From assembly GCA_965276715.1 (NCBI GenBank), contig OZ255622.1:1736001-1800000 (forward strand): a DNA stretch of 64,000 bases. The letters are read 5' to 3'. The position numbers and the translations under genes were made by a program. Origin of the DNA: CAXTPV01 sp965276715. Lineage in GTDB: Bacteria; Pseudomonadota; Alphaproteobacteria; Acetobacterales; Acetobacteraceae. The notes under the pieces are model-generated. The model was not told the origin of the DNA. It did not search any database and saw only the letters and a program-made list of their open reading frames with translations. This document shows positions 43,663 through 53,000 of this stretch, one piece after another. Numbering within the stretch: position 1 is the first letter of the stretch; the number at the start of each line of letters is the position of its first letter.

Positions 43663-44646
43663 TCAACGGGGGCACCTTGGTGCAGGGGGTGCTGCCTCGC
43701 CGGCAGATATCTTGTCGCGAAGTTTTCGCATGATCTCGGCTGTCGAACGGCGATCGGCCCAGATCATCAGGCGTTCGAGTTCCGTAAGTAGTTCCTGATC
43801 GTTCGGGTGGGCCTCCGCATCACGAAGCGCGAGCCTCTCGGCTTCGGCCATTCGGCCGCCCCAGATGTTCATATCGATCCGCGACAGAGTGGCACGAGAA
43901 CCCGGGTTGGCACTCGCCTCGTCACTGATCCTGTCATAGATCTCGGAGACTTCGATCGAGGTCATGTCGAACGCCAAGTTTGAAGGGTAGGTGTTGGGTC
44001 CTCTATTGAAAATCATCGCATTGCGAAGGGTCGTGATCGACGCCGTGATCCGGCCGAGCTGACTGATTGTTTCGTCGCCCGCCTGATGGCCTTCGAGAGT
44101 GTGCATCGCCAATGCCACTCTGTGGCCCAGTTCAAAAATCGTGCTGCGCGCGTCGTTGCTCCCGCCAACTTCCGGGCGGAATGCAAGTTGCGTATCCTCT
44201 ACGATGTAAATTCCGTTGTCAGTCAGGCCTGGATAGAGGCTCAAGAAAGACGTCGTGATGTGCTGGGGCTGATGGCTGCCATCGTCGATCACGACGTCGA
44301 ACGGGCCGTGCTCGCGCATCAGTCGATCGAGAACCGCGGGATCGTCCTGGGAACCTTGCTCGATCCTCACTCGCGAAGGGCGATCGAAGGATTTGGGATG
44401 GAAATCCAGACCGACGATTCTCGCATATGGAAAGTAGTCGGCCCACATCCGAAGACTCGAACCGCCGGCATGCTTCATGTCGTAGCCACCGATGCCGATC
44501 TCGAGCAAACGGATCGGACTGTCCCGTAGATGCTGGAGGGCAGAGTGATAGTGCGGCGTGTAGACATGGGAGCCAAGCTTGTCCGACCCGTGCTTGACTG
44601 CGAGGCGGCTGAGCGGATCGAATGAAGCGGGCTGGCTTTGGCCCAT
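43663..44646 (-). CDS. Class I SAM-dependent methyltransferase (MycE/macrocin O-methyltransferase-like)
   Basis: 327 residues. AVKHGSDKLGSHVYTPHYHS is the usual lead of sugar O-methyltransferases of the mycinamicin/macrocin group. The SAM site is RLLEIGIGGYDMKHAGGSS, then RIVGLDFHPKSF. Metal and acceptor side: FDVVIDDGSHQPQHITTSFL and GIYIVEDTQ. The C-terminal ~90 residues (helical, Ala/Glu-rich) are extra. It probably methylates a sugar hydroxyl of the surface glycan. It diverges from the frameshifted glycosyltransferase gene; the ~209 bases between carry their promoters and no gene. Base composition here is visibly AT-richer than in the housekeeping genes. Confidence 0.87.
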   Translation of the reverse strand: MGQSQPASFDPLSRLAVKHGSDKLGSHVYTPHYHSALQHLRDSPIRLLEIGIGGYDMKHAGGSSLRMWADYFPYARIVGLDFHPKSFDRPSRVRIEQGSQDDPAVLDRLMREHGPFDVVIDDGSHQPQHITTSFLSLYPGLTDNGIYIVEDTQLAFRPEVGGSNDARSTIFELGHRVALAMHTLEGHQAGDETISQLGRITASITTLRNAMIFNRGPNTYPSNLAFDMTSIEVSEIYDRISDEASANPGSRATLSRIDMNIWGGRMAEAERLALRDAEAHPNDQELLTELERLMIWADRRSTAEIMRKLRDKISAGEAAPPAPRCPR

Positions 44647-44855
44647 GAAATCGTCTCCTCGTCCGACAGAACGGAGCCAGTCGGCCGAACGTCCAGCCGA
44701 TCGGAACGATCCAACCGTGCGCTAGGCGCCATGGTTTTCCTGACTTGTGCAGTCAATACCCGCAACGAGCGAGAGTCCATGGCTTCGACACCACTTGATG
44801 TTGATCCGGTTGCCCTGGAAGCGATATGGATCGCCGATGTTCGGGAGGGGATATC

Positions 44856-45895
44856 ATGGCACGGGTAAGATGTGTGATGATGCAGCGAAACGATCATCTG
44901 TTACTCGACGCCTGGTTTCGTTATTACGGCTATTTATTCGGTTTCGAGAACCTCGATGTCTTTGACAACGGCTCTACCGATGAAGGTGTGATCGAGACAC
45001 TGAAAACGTACGAGCGGACTGGAGCACGGGTCTACTGGCAATATGGACGTCTTGAGGATTTCCACGCGAAGGGCTTTCATTTTACCAATATTATTCAAAA
45101 TTGGGAAGCGTCGGAAAACTACGACTTCGCAATACCAATTGATTGCGACGAATTTCTCGCAGTATTTACCGATTCAGGTCTGTCTTGCCAGAAGGATCAA
45201 ATCCACTCATATCTCGATAGCCTTAAAGGGGAACGCAGGGCTCTCGGCGTCGAACACTCGCTCTACAATGTCCCCGGAAAGCGAGGGTATTACTGCGCGA
45301 GTCCTTATCCCAAAGGTTTTTTCTCGGCAGGAACCATCGGAACGCTCGACCACGGGTTCCATGAACCAGTTCGAGGATAGCGGGCGGCAGACGAGGAACG
45401 CGCATCGCCTATCTGCATTTCCACAACAAGCCCTTTGCTCATCTGCTTGAAGCGGCCCGCCATAAGCTGGCACATTTTGTCGACGTGACCGACATCGACG
45501 CCCTCAGGGCTTTCAAGGGTCCTGGTCGTCATCTCACCCGTTACTTCCTGATGACCGAGACGGACTACATGTCCGAGAGCAATGAACGACTGGTGCTCAA
45601 ATTCAAGCAGTTTTCTTACTTGATGAAGGGTCTGGGGATCTCGAACGAGCTGATTGGAAGAGACGACACGAGCAGCGACGCCATGGAAAATTCAGCGCTG
45701 CATATGATTTATCCACAAGATCAGCGCTTCGGCATCCGACAGATGAGGAATTTTGATGGGGCTGTATACCTATCTCTGAATGAGGACATCCGTTCGTCAG
45801 GAATGCCACCCCTCGATCATTACCTCTCGTTTGGGTACCGAGAAGGACGCCCGGTCGAACATGCCACGCAACCATTTCGCGCGAATGCGTCCTGA
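44856..45895 (+). pseudogene. Glycosyltransferase (GT2/GT92-like) broken by a frameshift, with C-terminal YPDV-type module
   Basis: Starts at ATG 44856 with GGGAGGGG upstream. The first frame runs to TAG 45378-45380: RCVMMQRNDHLLLDAWFRYY, LDVFDNGSTDEG and AIPIDCDEFLAV are the opening, donor site and DxD-type motif of a GT-A enzyme. The rest is in the frame one base back (-1): RIAYLHFHNKPFAHLLEAAR, then VDVTDIDALRAF, the expected continuation, to TGA 45893-45895. The switch must fall between TGA in the second frame (near 45361) and TAG 45378; no slippery heptamer is there. Residues near the end (FDGAVYLSLNEDI...HYLSFGYREGR, 45752-45850) are the shared module. A one-base deletion or a sequencing error fits best. 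Confidence 0.8.
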
Positions 45896-45910
45896 GCAAC
45901 AGGCATCGAC

Positions 45911-47473
45911 TCACCGTGTCTTGGTAACCCTACCTGAATCTCTGCCCTTCTTCTGGCGTGTCGTTGCAGGACGTTTTGCTCCAGGCCGCTTCACGCCGTC
46001 ACGCGGCGTCCTGGCGTGTTCTTTGGGTGCGTGCTCGAAAGGTGTGTAGCCGAGATCGGCCCCTTTCTCCGCGTGGAAATGTTGAAGGTCGAAGTATTCG
46101 CCGCGACTGATAGCCAGCCCCGCGTCGGGATACCGAAGCAGATAATCCAGATCCACTCTGAAAGGGATTCGTCGTTCGCGAAACCCGTGTAACCGGTAGT
46201 GATGGGAACCGGAGTCGATGTGGCCGTCCTTGATAGCTTCACTGAGTTCAGGATACCTTTTCAGGTAATACTCCTCGTCAAACATATCGAGATGACGCTC
46301 GAAGGAGCGCTCAGCTACCTGACGGCAGGCCAACAGGTCGTCGATCTCGGCATACGTGCACTTACGCCACGTTTGATCTATACGCCGATGATAATCCGTA
46401 AGCTTCTCTAGCCCGGCCGCGACGTTCAAGGGAAAAAGATAGAACACGTAGCGTGGATCGGCCAGCGGTATCAGGTTGTGGCCGTCTCCATACAGATCGC
46501 CAAAGACCGGGTTGAACAGCCCGGCCAGCGGCATGATGACCTGATCCGCCTCCGACAACCAGGCAGCCAGCCATGCAAATGTGCTTACGCTGATTAGAAT
46601 GTTTCTTGACCGGCGGATCGTCTCGAAGTCATGGATGGCACCTTTGCCGGAAATGAAGCGCGCGCGTGGAAAGGCCTGCCTGAGGGAATCCAAATATGGC
46701 GATGGAGTGAGCTGACCAAAAAACACAGGCTTAAGGCCGGTATCTCGAATGACGTCGCGGTAGAATTCGATGGGAAGGAGAACGTAGGGAGGATGAACGC
46801 CCGCCAGGATCTCGGCCATACGCAAGCTGATCAACAAGATTTCGGGGCCGAAACCGATCATGTCCTCGTTCGATACGAATGTTGACCGATAGACATCTGG
46901 ATCCAGGAAGTTGCGTATGTGCTGCACGTAGCCGGAGATCGCGACGGAGCTTGCAGCGCCGCGCCGGAGTCGAGACGACACATCGCGAACGTCGACGCGC
47001 ATCCCACCGATCTCGATGTTCGGGGAGGGTGCGTCCGCAGTGTCCGACCTCAGCATTCCCCATTCGGGAAGCTCAACGCGCGGGATCACCGCACCAGGCA
47101 CCTGAGCCGCAATGGCCATCGCCACCATGTGCTGTATCATTCGGTTGCCGAGAGCTCCGAGCGGGCGGACCACGATTTCGCATGCGCGATGCTCGAGCGG
47201 GGGGCCTCCGTCGGTTAGCCGAATACCTGCGGCGTGCCGAAACTGAGCGTCATCCAGAGCAGCCTTGATGTCCTTCAGAGTTTCTCGAATGTCGATGAAA
47301 CCGGTCAACAGGTCGCCGAGGATTTTCTGGAGCGTTGACACGAGATTGAAGACCGCTTCGGATTGCTGAGCACTTCGCTGAAGCGCCATCCCTAGCTGTC
47401 CGGCAGTGACTTCGAAACGTCTCAGGACTTCGGTGAGTTCATCGTCCCGTTCGCCGCGCGGCCGTCGATCCAT
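45911..47473 (-). CDS. GT11-like glycosyltransferase with coiled-coil lead and two YPDV-type modules
   Basis: 520 residues. The lead (~1-75) is Glu/Gln/Leu-rich and probably coiled coil. The catalytic region resembles family 11 fucosyltransferases: VRPLGALGNRMIQHMVAMAI corresponds to the GxLGNQxFQY entry, and HDFETIRRSRNILISVSTFA with WLAAWLSEADQVIMPLAG to the donor-binding block. Residues ~398-435 and ~440-471 are two copies of the module (FDEEYYLKRYPELSEAI...HYRLHGFRERR; VDLDYLLRYPDAGLAIS). The tail is very basic (KRPGAKRPATTRQKKGR). Convergent with the frameshifted gene, 15 bases apart. Assigning GDP-fucose as donor would be over-reading. Confidence 0.75.
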   Translation of the reverse strand: MDRRPRGERDDELTEVLRRFEVTAGQLGMALQRSAQQSEAVFNLVSTLQKILGDLLTGFIDIRETLKDIKAALDDAQFRHAAGIRLTDGGPPLEHRACEIVVRPLGALGNRMIQHMVAMAIAAQVPGAVIPRVELPEWGMLRSDTADAPSPNIEIGGMRVDVRDVSSRLRRGAASSVAISGYVQHIRNFLDPDVYRSTFVSNEDMIGFGPEILLISLRMAEILAGVHPPYVLLPIEFYRDVIRDTGLKPVFFGQLTPSPYLDSLRQAFPRARFISGKGAIHDFETIRRSRNILISVSTFAWLAAWLSEADQVIMPLAGLFNPVFGDLYGDGHNLIPLADPRYVFYLFPLNVAAGLEKLTDYHRRIDQTWRKCTYAEIDDLLACRQVAERSFERHLDMFDEEYYLKRYPELSEAIKDGHIDSGSHHYRLHGFRERRIPFRVDLDYLLRYPDAGLAISRGEYFDLQHFHAEKGADLGYTPFEHAPKEHARTPRDGVKRPGAKRPATTRQKKGRDSGRVTKTR

Positions 47474-47706
47474 GTCGTCAGCAGATTCCGTTCGTTCGGT
47501 CAGGACCGAGATCTGACGGCGGTCAAACCGTTGCGGCGCCTATGCTAACCGACGTACCACTTTCTGGACGAGTCAAAAATGACATCGCGGCCATCGGCGT
47601 GATCCGGTCGCGGCTGGGCGCCCGTGATGGAGTTCTTGAGAAATATCAGCCTCAGCGTCTCCGGTCAGCTGACAAGACTGCGCGCAAAAACACGAAGCTT
47701 GACCGC

Positions 47707-47725
47707 GCTGACCGTTACGGTCGGC
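47707..47725. terminator. Possible hairpin after the GT4 gene
   Basis: GCTGACCG TTA CGGTCGGC folds with one G-U pair, 12 bases beyond the stop of the minus-strand GT4 gene. The 263-base gap 47474-47736 holds no other feature I can support. Confidence 0.35.
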
Positions 47726-47736
47726 CTGGACGCGCT

Positions 47737-48963
47737 CTACACCGGGGCGTTGATCACGTCGTCGATCAGCTGATCGTAGCCGTCGAGATACGTGTCCATC
47801 CGCAGCGTCCTCTCGGCATAGGCGCGCGCCTCGCTCGACAGGCGTCCGGCCAGGGCGCGGTTCTCGAGCACCTCGAGAATGGTCTCGGCCAGGCGGTCGG
47901 GTTCGAGGAACGGCGTCAGCAGGCCGTTGCCGCCGTGGGTGATGAACTCGCGCACCGGCGCCGTGTCGCTCGCCACCACCGCGCAGCCGCAGGCGAGCGC
48001 CTCGCGCAGCGACCATGACAGAACGAACGGATAGGTCAGATAGACATGCGCGTCCGAACGCTTGAGCAGCCGCTTGTAGTCAGCATAGTCGAGCTTGCCC
48101 ACGAAATGCAGCCGCTCCCGGTCGATCCGGTCGCCGACCTCGGCCAGCATCCGCTCGCGCCAGCTCCCCTCGGCGAGCTTGGCGCCGTAGCTGACCCCGT
48201 CACCGCCCACCATGATCACATGGACGTCGGCGCGCCCGGCGAACAGCCGCGGCAACGACCGCATCATGGTGTGGAAGCCGCGATAGGGTTCGAGGTCGCG
48301 CGAGACGTACGTCACCAGGCGCGTCCTGGGCGGAATCCCGACATCGCCCAACTTGAACGTCCGCCGCTTGATCTCCGGCGACGGCCTGCAGCCTTCCAGA
48401 TCGACGCCCTCGGGCAGGATGCTGATCGACGATCGCGCCCAGTCGGGATAGCTGTCGCGCTGGAACGCGGTCGGCGTCTGGCCTCGGCCGCCATTGGTCA
48501 GCGTCAGGAAATTGACCGCGTTCTTGGCGCGTATCCGCGGCAGGCTCTCGACCGGGGTCGGGAACTCAGGGTCGAAGCCGACATCCAGCCCCTCGAGCCG
48601 ATAGAAGAACTCCTGGTAGCCGAGCAACGGCACCCCGGGCCAGACGTCGCGTATGTCGAGCAGCTCGCCCCAGCCATGGTGGCCGATGACGATGTCGGGC
48701 TTGAACCCGAGACGGTCGACCTGGCGCGCCACCAGCGTCACGGCGTGCGCGCGCAGCGTCGCGAGCTCGAATTCCGCGGCGGTCGGAAAGGTCGATTTTC
48801 CGAGATCGGGCGGCTTGCCGTAGATCAGGCGCCGCACACCGTCCATTCGGTTGGGATTGTCCTCGCTGATGAAGACGATGTCGTGCCGCTTCTGCGCGAT
48901 CAGGTGGCGCAGAAGATGGACGAACTGCCCGGGAAAGTTCTGATGGACGAACAGGTAGCGCAA
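47737..48963 (-). CDS. Family 4 glycosyltransferase (Glyco_trans_4_3 N-terminus)
   Basis: 408 residues beginning MRYLFVHQNFPGQFVHLLRH, the hallmark opening of this GT4 subgroup. PDIVIGHHGWGELLDIRDVW follows, then the donor-side Rossmann domain RLVTYVSRDLEPYRGFHTMM. HVYLTYPFVLSWSLREALAC takes the place of the E-x7-E block, with Glu kept in REALACG; GCAVVASDTAPVREFITHG follows. It probably transfers a sugar in polysaccharide assembly. Last of six co-directional genes starting with the type I secretion ATPase, 28 bases after the ChW-like gene. Confidence 0.92.
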   Translation of the reverse strand: MRYLFVHQNFPGQFVHLLRHLIAQKRHDIVFISEDNPNRMDGVRRLIYGKPPDLGKSTFPTAAEFELATLRAHAVTLVARQVDRLGFKPDIVIGHHGWGELLDIRDVWPGVPLLGYQEFFYRLEGLDVGFDPEFPTPVESLPRIRAKNAVNFLTLTNGGRGQTPTAFQRDSYPDWARSSISILPEGVDLEGCRPSPEIKRRTFKLGDVGIPPRTRLVTYVSRDLEPYRGFHTMMRSLPRLFAGRADVHVIMVGGDGVSYGAKLAEGSWRERMLAEVGDRIDRERLHFVGKLDYADYKRLLKRSDAHVYLTYPFVLSWSLREALACGCAVVASDTAPVREFITHGGNGLLTPFLEPDRLAETILEVLENRALAGRLSSEARAYAERTLRMDTYLDGYDQLIDDVINAPV

Positions 48964-48991
48964 GGACGCCTGCCGGCTCTCGCCGGTATCG

Positions 48992-50002
48992 CTACTTGCG
49001 CCGGCCCGGAGCGTCCGTCTTGCCGCGCGACGGGGCCTTGGCAGGCCCCTTGGCCGGTGACCATGTAGGCGGCTTGGCTACCGCCGTCCTGGTGGGGCCG
49101 CGAGGCGCCGCGGTCCGCGGCCTCCCCACCTCGGAAGATTCGACCCTGCGCGCGGCGTCGATCGGCACGATCTCGATCATGAAGGCCTCGAGCGGCGCGA
49201 GGCTCTCGGCCTCGCAGGTTCGGCTGCCGTCGACGGGACCGGCGGTGGCGCCGTCGGTGAAGGTCGCGCTGACGCGCAGCGTATGACGCTGCGCCGCGTC
49301 GCCCTTCAGGCGCGCGCGCAGGCCGAGGATCGGAAGCGCCATGCCGCGGCTGCCGCAATACTGGCCACCTTCCGACCAGGGCGACAACCATCCGCGACCG
49401 AGCACCGCCTGGTATTCGATGTTCTCGCGGCCGATCTCGCCGCGCGGAGCGAGCGAGAAGCCTTCGATCCAGCGCTGGCTGCCCTTCTCTCCCATCCACT
49501 CGCCGAGCGAGGCCACCACGTCGCCCCGCCGCTGGATGTGGGCCGCCACTTCCGCGTTGGCGACGTCGACCTGGGTCGCCACGGCGCGCGCCGGACCGGA
49601 GACGGGAGCGGCGCCGTCGCTGAGCTGCTGGATCTGGATCTTCGGCGCCGGCTCCGCCGCGCCCTCGCGCTGATAGATGGTAATGACGACCTCGGCCGGC
49701 GCATCCGCGATGCGGACCAGGACGGCGCTGTCCCTGCCGCCGAGCCAGCCTTCCTCGCCGAAGCTCAGGATGTCGATCCCTGAGTCCGTCCGGCCGGGCG
49801 GGATCGAGACCCGAACGCCCGGGAAGCCGGTGCCCTCGTCGATGCGCTGGTCGCCGGGCGCATTGAAGATGCAGAATACACCCGGCTCGAGCGTCATCAG
49901 ATGGGCCGAGACCTTCAGCTCCTGGACGAGCTTTTGTGCCTGCCCGGGCTGGGCCTTGGCCTGTGAGCCCGCCTGTCCGCGCGCCGCCTGTGCTTGAGCC
50001 AT
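48992..50002 (-). CDS. Protein with a ChW-like (hydrophobic W) repeat, function unknown
   Basis: 336 residues from ATG 50002, though the frame is open further. The Gln/Ala-rich lead (AQAQAARGQAGSQAKAQPGQ) has no signal peptide. A beta-rich part follows. The stretch ENIEYQAVLGRGWLSPWSEG, then GQYCGSRGMALPILGLRARL, has the order seen in clostridial hydrophobic-W repeats (aromatic, GW, W, G, GT/S-xG, hydrophobic strand). The C-terminus is a basic Lys/Arg/Pro tail. It lies between the giant TPR-GT2-GT4 gene and the GT4 gene, in the operon of a type I secretion system. ChW domains are normally surface-binding, so a secreted or glycan-binding role is possible but inferred. Confidence 0.6.
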   Translation of the reverse strand: MAQAQAARGQAGSQAKAQPGQAQKLVQELKVSAHLMTLEPGVFCIFNAPGDQRIDEGTGFPGVRVSIPPGRTDSGIDILSFGEEGWLGGRDSAVLVRIADAPAEVVITIYQREGAAEPAPKIQIQQLSDGAAPVSGPARAVATQVDVANAEVAAHIQRRGDVVASLGEWMGEKGSQRWIEGFSLAPRGEIGRENIEYQAVLGRGWLSPWSEGGQYCGSRGMALPILGLRARLKGDAAQRHTLRVSATFTDGATAGPVDGSRTCEAESLAPLEAFMIEIVPIDAARRVESSEVGRPRTAAPRGPTRTAVAKPPTWSPAKGPAKAPSRGKTDAPGRRK

Positions 50003-50021
50003 CCGGACTATCCGCCCCTTG

Positions 50022-53000
50022 TCATAACGCCGTGTCGCGTGTCCGCCTCGCGGCGGTTGTCGAACGCGGCATGGATCGCGCGGAATGGGGGGGCGTGACA
50101 AGCCCTTCGACCGGAGACGGTGGCCTCGACGCGCGCGGAGCGCGAACGGGCGCGGGCGTCTGGTCCGACTGTTGCTCTAACTGTTGCACATATGCAACTA
50201 GTTGATCGTTGATCACGCCGGGCGCGCAGCCGGGCGGCAACAGCAGGCCGCCGCCCTGGCTGATGCGCTCGGCGGGCGCGCCGATGTCGAAGGCTGCCAC
50301 TTCGAGACCGGCCCGCCAGCATTCCGACAGCGCGAAGCACCAGGTCTCGGGCCAGATCGACGGCAGGAACGCCAGATCGGCGCGCTGCGCGCGGATCAAC
50401 GCGGTCGTCTCATCCTCCTCGTAGGGCCCGATGACGAAAGCCGGCCCCGCCGCGAGCAGGCGATCGTCCTCCGACGTGTGTCCGACGACGACGAACCGGA
50501 TCGGCAGCTCGCGTGCGGCAGCGTCCCGGACGCAGGCGACGAGAACGTCGATCCCCTTTTCGGGACCGATGCCTCCGACGACGCAGGCGACAAGCGGCTG
50601 CGCGAGGCTCAGTGGCCGCCGCGCCGCGCGAAGCGGCCGCTCGACCGGCGGTTCCCATTCGGCGATCTCGATGGCGATGCCTGGAAAATGGCGCTCCATG
50701 CGACGCGCGGAGTCGCGGGAAGCGGCGACGATCCGGCGCGCCTCTCCGAGCAGGCGGCCGGAGGACGCGACGAGCGCGTCCACCGGCCTGTCGTCGCCGA
50801 GATGGCTGCCGGCTTCCGCGACACAGCGTTGGCAACCGTCGATCGGCGGCTCCCCGCAATAGGTCCTTGCCGGGCCGAGCAGGGCGATGCGCGGGCAGAA
50901 CCACGCATAGTCGTGCACCCAGATGTCGATCGGCACGTCGAGGTCGCGGCAGATCTCGCCGATCGAGGCGTGATGGCCGAGAAGGTGGTGGATCTCGACA
51001 CGATCCGGCCGGAGCCGTGCCAGCAGGGCGAGCAGGGCGCGGCACTCGGCCGGCAGGACGAACCGCAGGTTCGGGAAATCGCCGGCGGCTCCCGGCTCGA
51101 CCAGGCAGAGATCGGTCCGCTCGCCCTCGCTGTCGCCGCGCAACACGACCGCCCGGCGTCCCTCCGCCGCGATCGCACGACGTCGCGCGCGGATCAGCCG
51201 CTCGACGCCGCCGCCGGCCTGATGGGTCACGATCAGGACCGTCTCGCCGTCGGTCGACAGCGCCTCGTCGAGGCGGGCGAGATCGAGGCGCCGGCGTGCG
51301 TCCGCCAGCGGATCGGCCGCGATGTGCCGGGCGATCAGCGCGTCGTAGCCGGGATGCAGGCGGTTGAGCAGGCCGAGGTTGCGCCGCGTCAGTTGCTCGC
51401 GGCCGGCCCGGAACGAGGTGCCCCCGGCGTGCGCCACATAGACATCGAGGGCGGCGACATGGCGCCAGCCGTGATGCCGCGCGCGCAGGCAGAAATCGTT
51501 CTCCTCGCCATAGCCCTGGGCGAACAGATCCTCGCGCAGCAGCCCGACCGCATCGAGGCAGTCCCGCCGGATGAACATGCAGAAGCCGTTGGCGGTCGGC
51601 AGGTCGGCCGTCATGCCGTTGTTCGCCTTCGCCAGTGCATGCAGGCGTTCCGTTCCCGCCTCGTCCGGCATGTCGTTCGGATGGCGGGGCTTCGGATAGC
51701 CCACGATGCTGCCCTCGTTGGTGAGCGGCGTCGCGGTGCCGATGTCGGGAGCGGCGTAGGCGGCGGCGCGCAGCCGCGCGAGCCAGTCGCCGGCGACGAG
51801 CGTGTCGCTGTTGAGCAGCACCACGTCGCGGCCCTCGGTCGCGAGGAAGCCGAGATTGGCGCTGGCGGGGAAGCCGCGGTTATGGCCGCCCGGATGCCGG
51901 TGCAGCACGATGCGGGCCGCCGCCGCCCGCGCGTCGAGCCCGCTCACGAGGTCAGGCTCGGGCGAGGCGTCGTCGATGACATGGATGCGCGTGCCGCGCG
52001 GGATCGTCCGCTCGAGGCTGTCGAGGCACGCGAGCGTCCGCGCGAGACCGCGATATGCCGGGACCACGATGGCGATGCCGCGCCGCCGGCCCCGCACCGC
52101 CGGGCCGGGATCGCCCCGATGGTCCGCCGGCACCGGCACGAACCGCGCCGCGGCCGCCCATTGCGACCGGCTGGAACTGCCCGCTTCGATCGCGACGAGG
52201 GCGGCGGTGGCCCGCCGCTCCAGTCCGGGATCGAGCGGACTGCCGAGCAGGTCGCGTCCACGCTCGTCGACGACACGCACCATCCCGGCGGGCAGGCTGT
52301 CTCCAGGCACGGCGAACGCACCGTCGGAAGGCTCCAGCGCATGCAGCATGCGTCCGGCCAGGGTCCGCACCGACAGGCGCGGCCGGCGTCCGGGCGCATG
52401 CGGCGTGCGCGCCCAGCCCGCGAGGCCACCGCCATCCGCCTCGACCACCCCGTCGATCCTGAGCACCGCCCGGAGATCGATCGGCGCGCCGATCAGCACC
52501 CGGGCGCCGCCACGGCCACGCGCCTGGACCTCGAGCAGCGCGCCCGCCGTCCATGCCGCCGGCAGGTCGATGTCGCTCGCCAGCCCGTCGGCCGTCCGGA
52601 CGCCTCCCTGGCAGTGGACGCCGTCGAGCGTCACCGCGAGATCGAGGCCGCGTTCGACCGTGCGCACGATCACGCGTCCCTGAGCGGTCACCCCGCACCA
52701 GCCCGCTTCGCCGGACTCGGCGGCGATCGATGACGCGATCCGGCCTGCCGCCTCGTCGGCGGGATCGACCGCGTGGCGCCGCAGCGCCTCGCCCAGCACA
52801 TGGGCCGCCTCCGCCGGCAATCCCTGCATCCGCCGCGCGATCGCGAGCGACATCCAGGCTTCGCGACTGTCGGTCGTGCGTGTCAGCGGCAGCAGCAGCG
52901 ACGCGGCGCCACGCGCATCCTTCAGGCGAAGCCGAAGCAGGGCCAGCGCGAACGCGATCGTCTGGTCCCCGCGCGCGAGCCGATGGGCGCGCTCGTACCA

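Noticed and set aside
44638..44868. Short plus-strand open frame in the methyltransferase/glycosyltransferase gap
   Set aside because: It overlaps both divergent genes, lacks a ribosome site and has no protein-like pattern. The ribosome site at 44843-44850 serves the ATG at 44856.
45316..45323. Programmed -1 frameshift at the T-run in the glycosyltransferase gene
   Set aside because: The residues after the run still fit the first frame, and the second frame has a stop near 45361. The change therefore happens later, where no slippery heptamer exists.
50202..52733. 843-codon plus-strand open frame
   Set aside because: Antisense of the TPR-GT2-GT4 gene. No recognisable domain.
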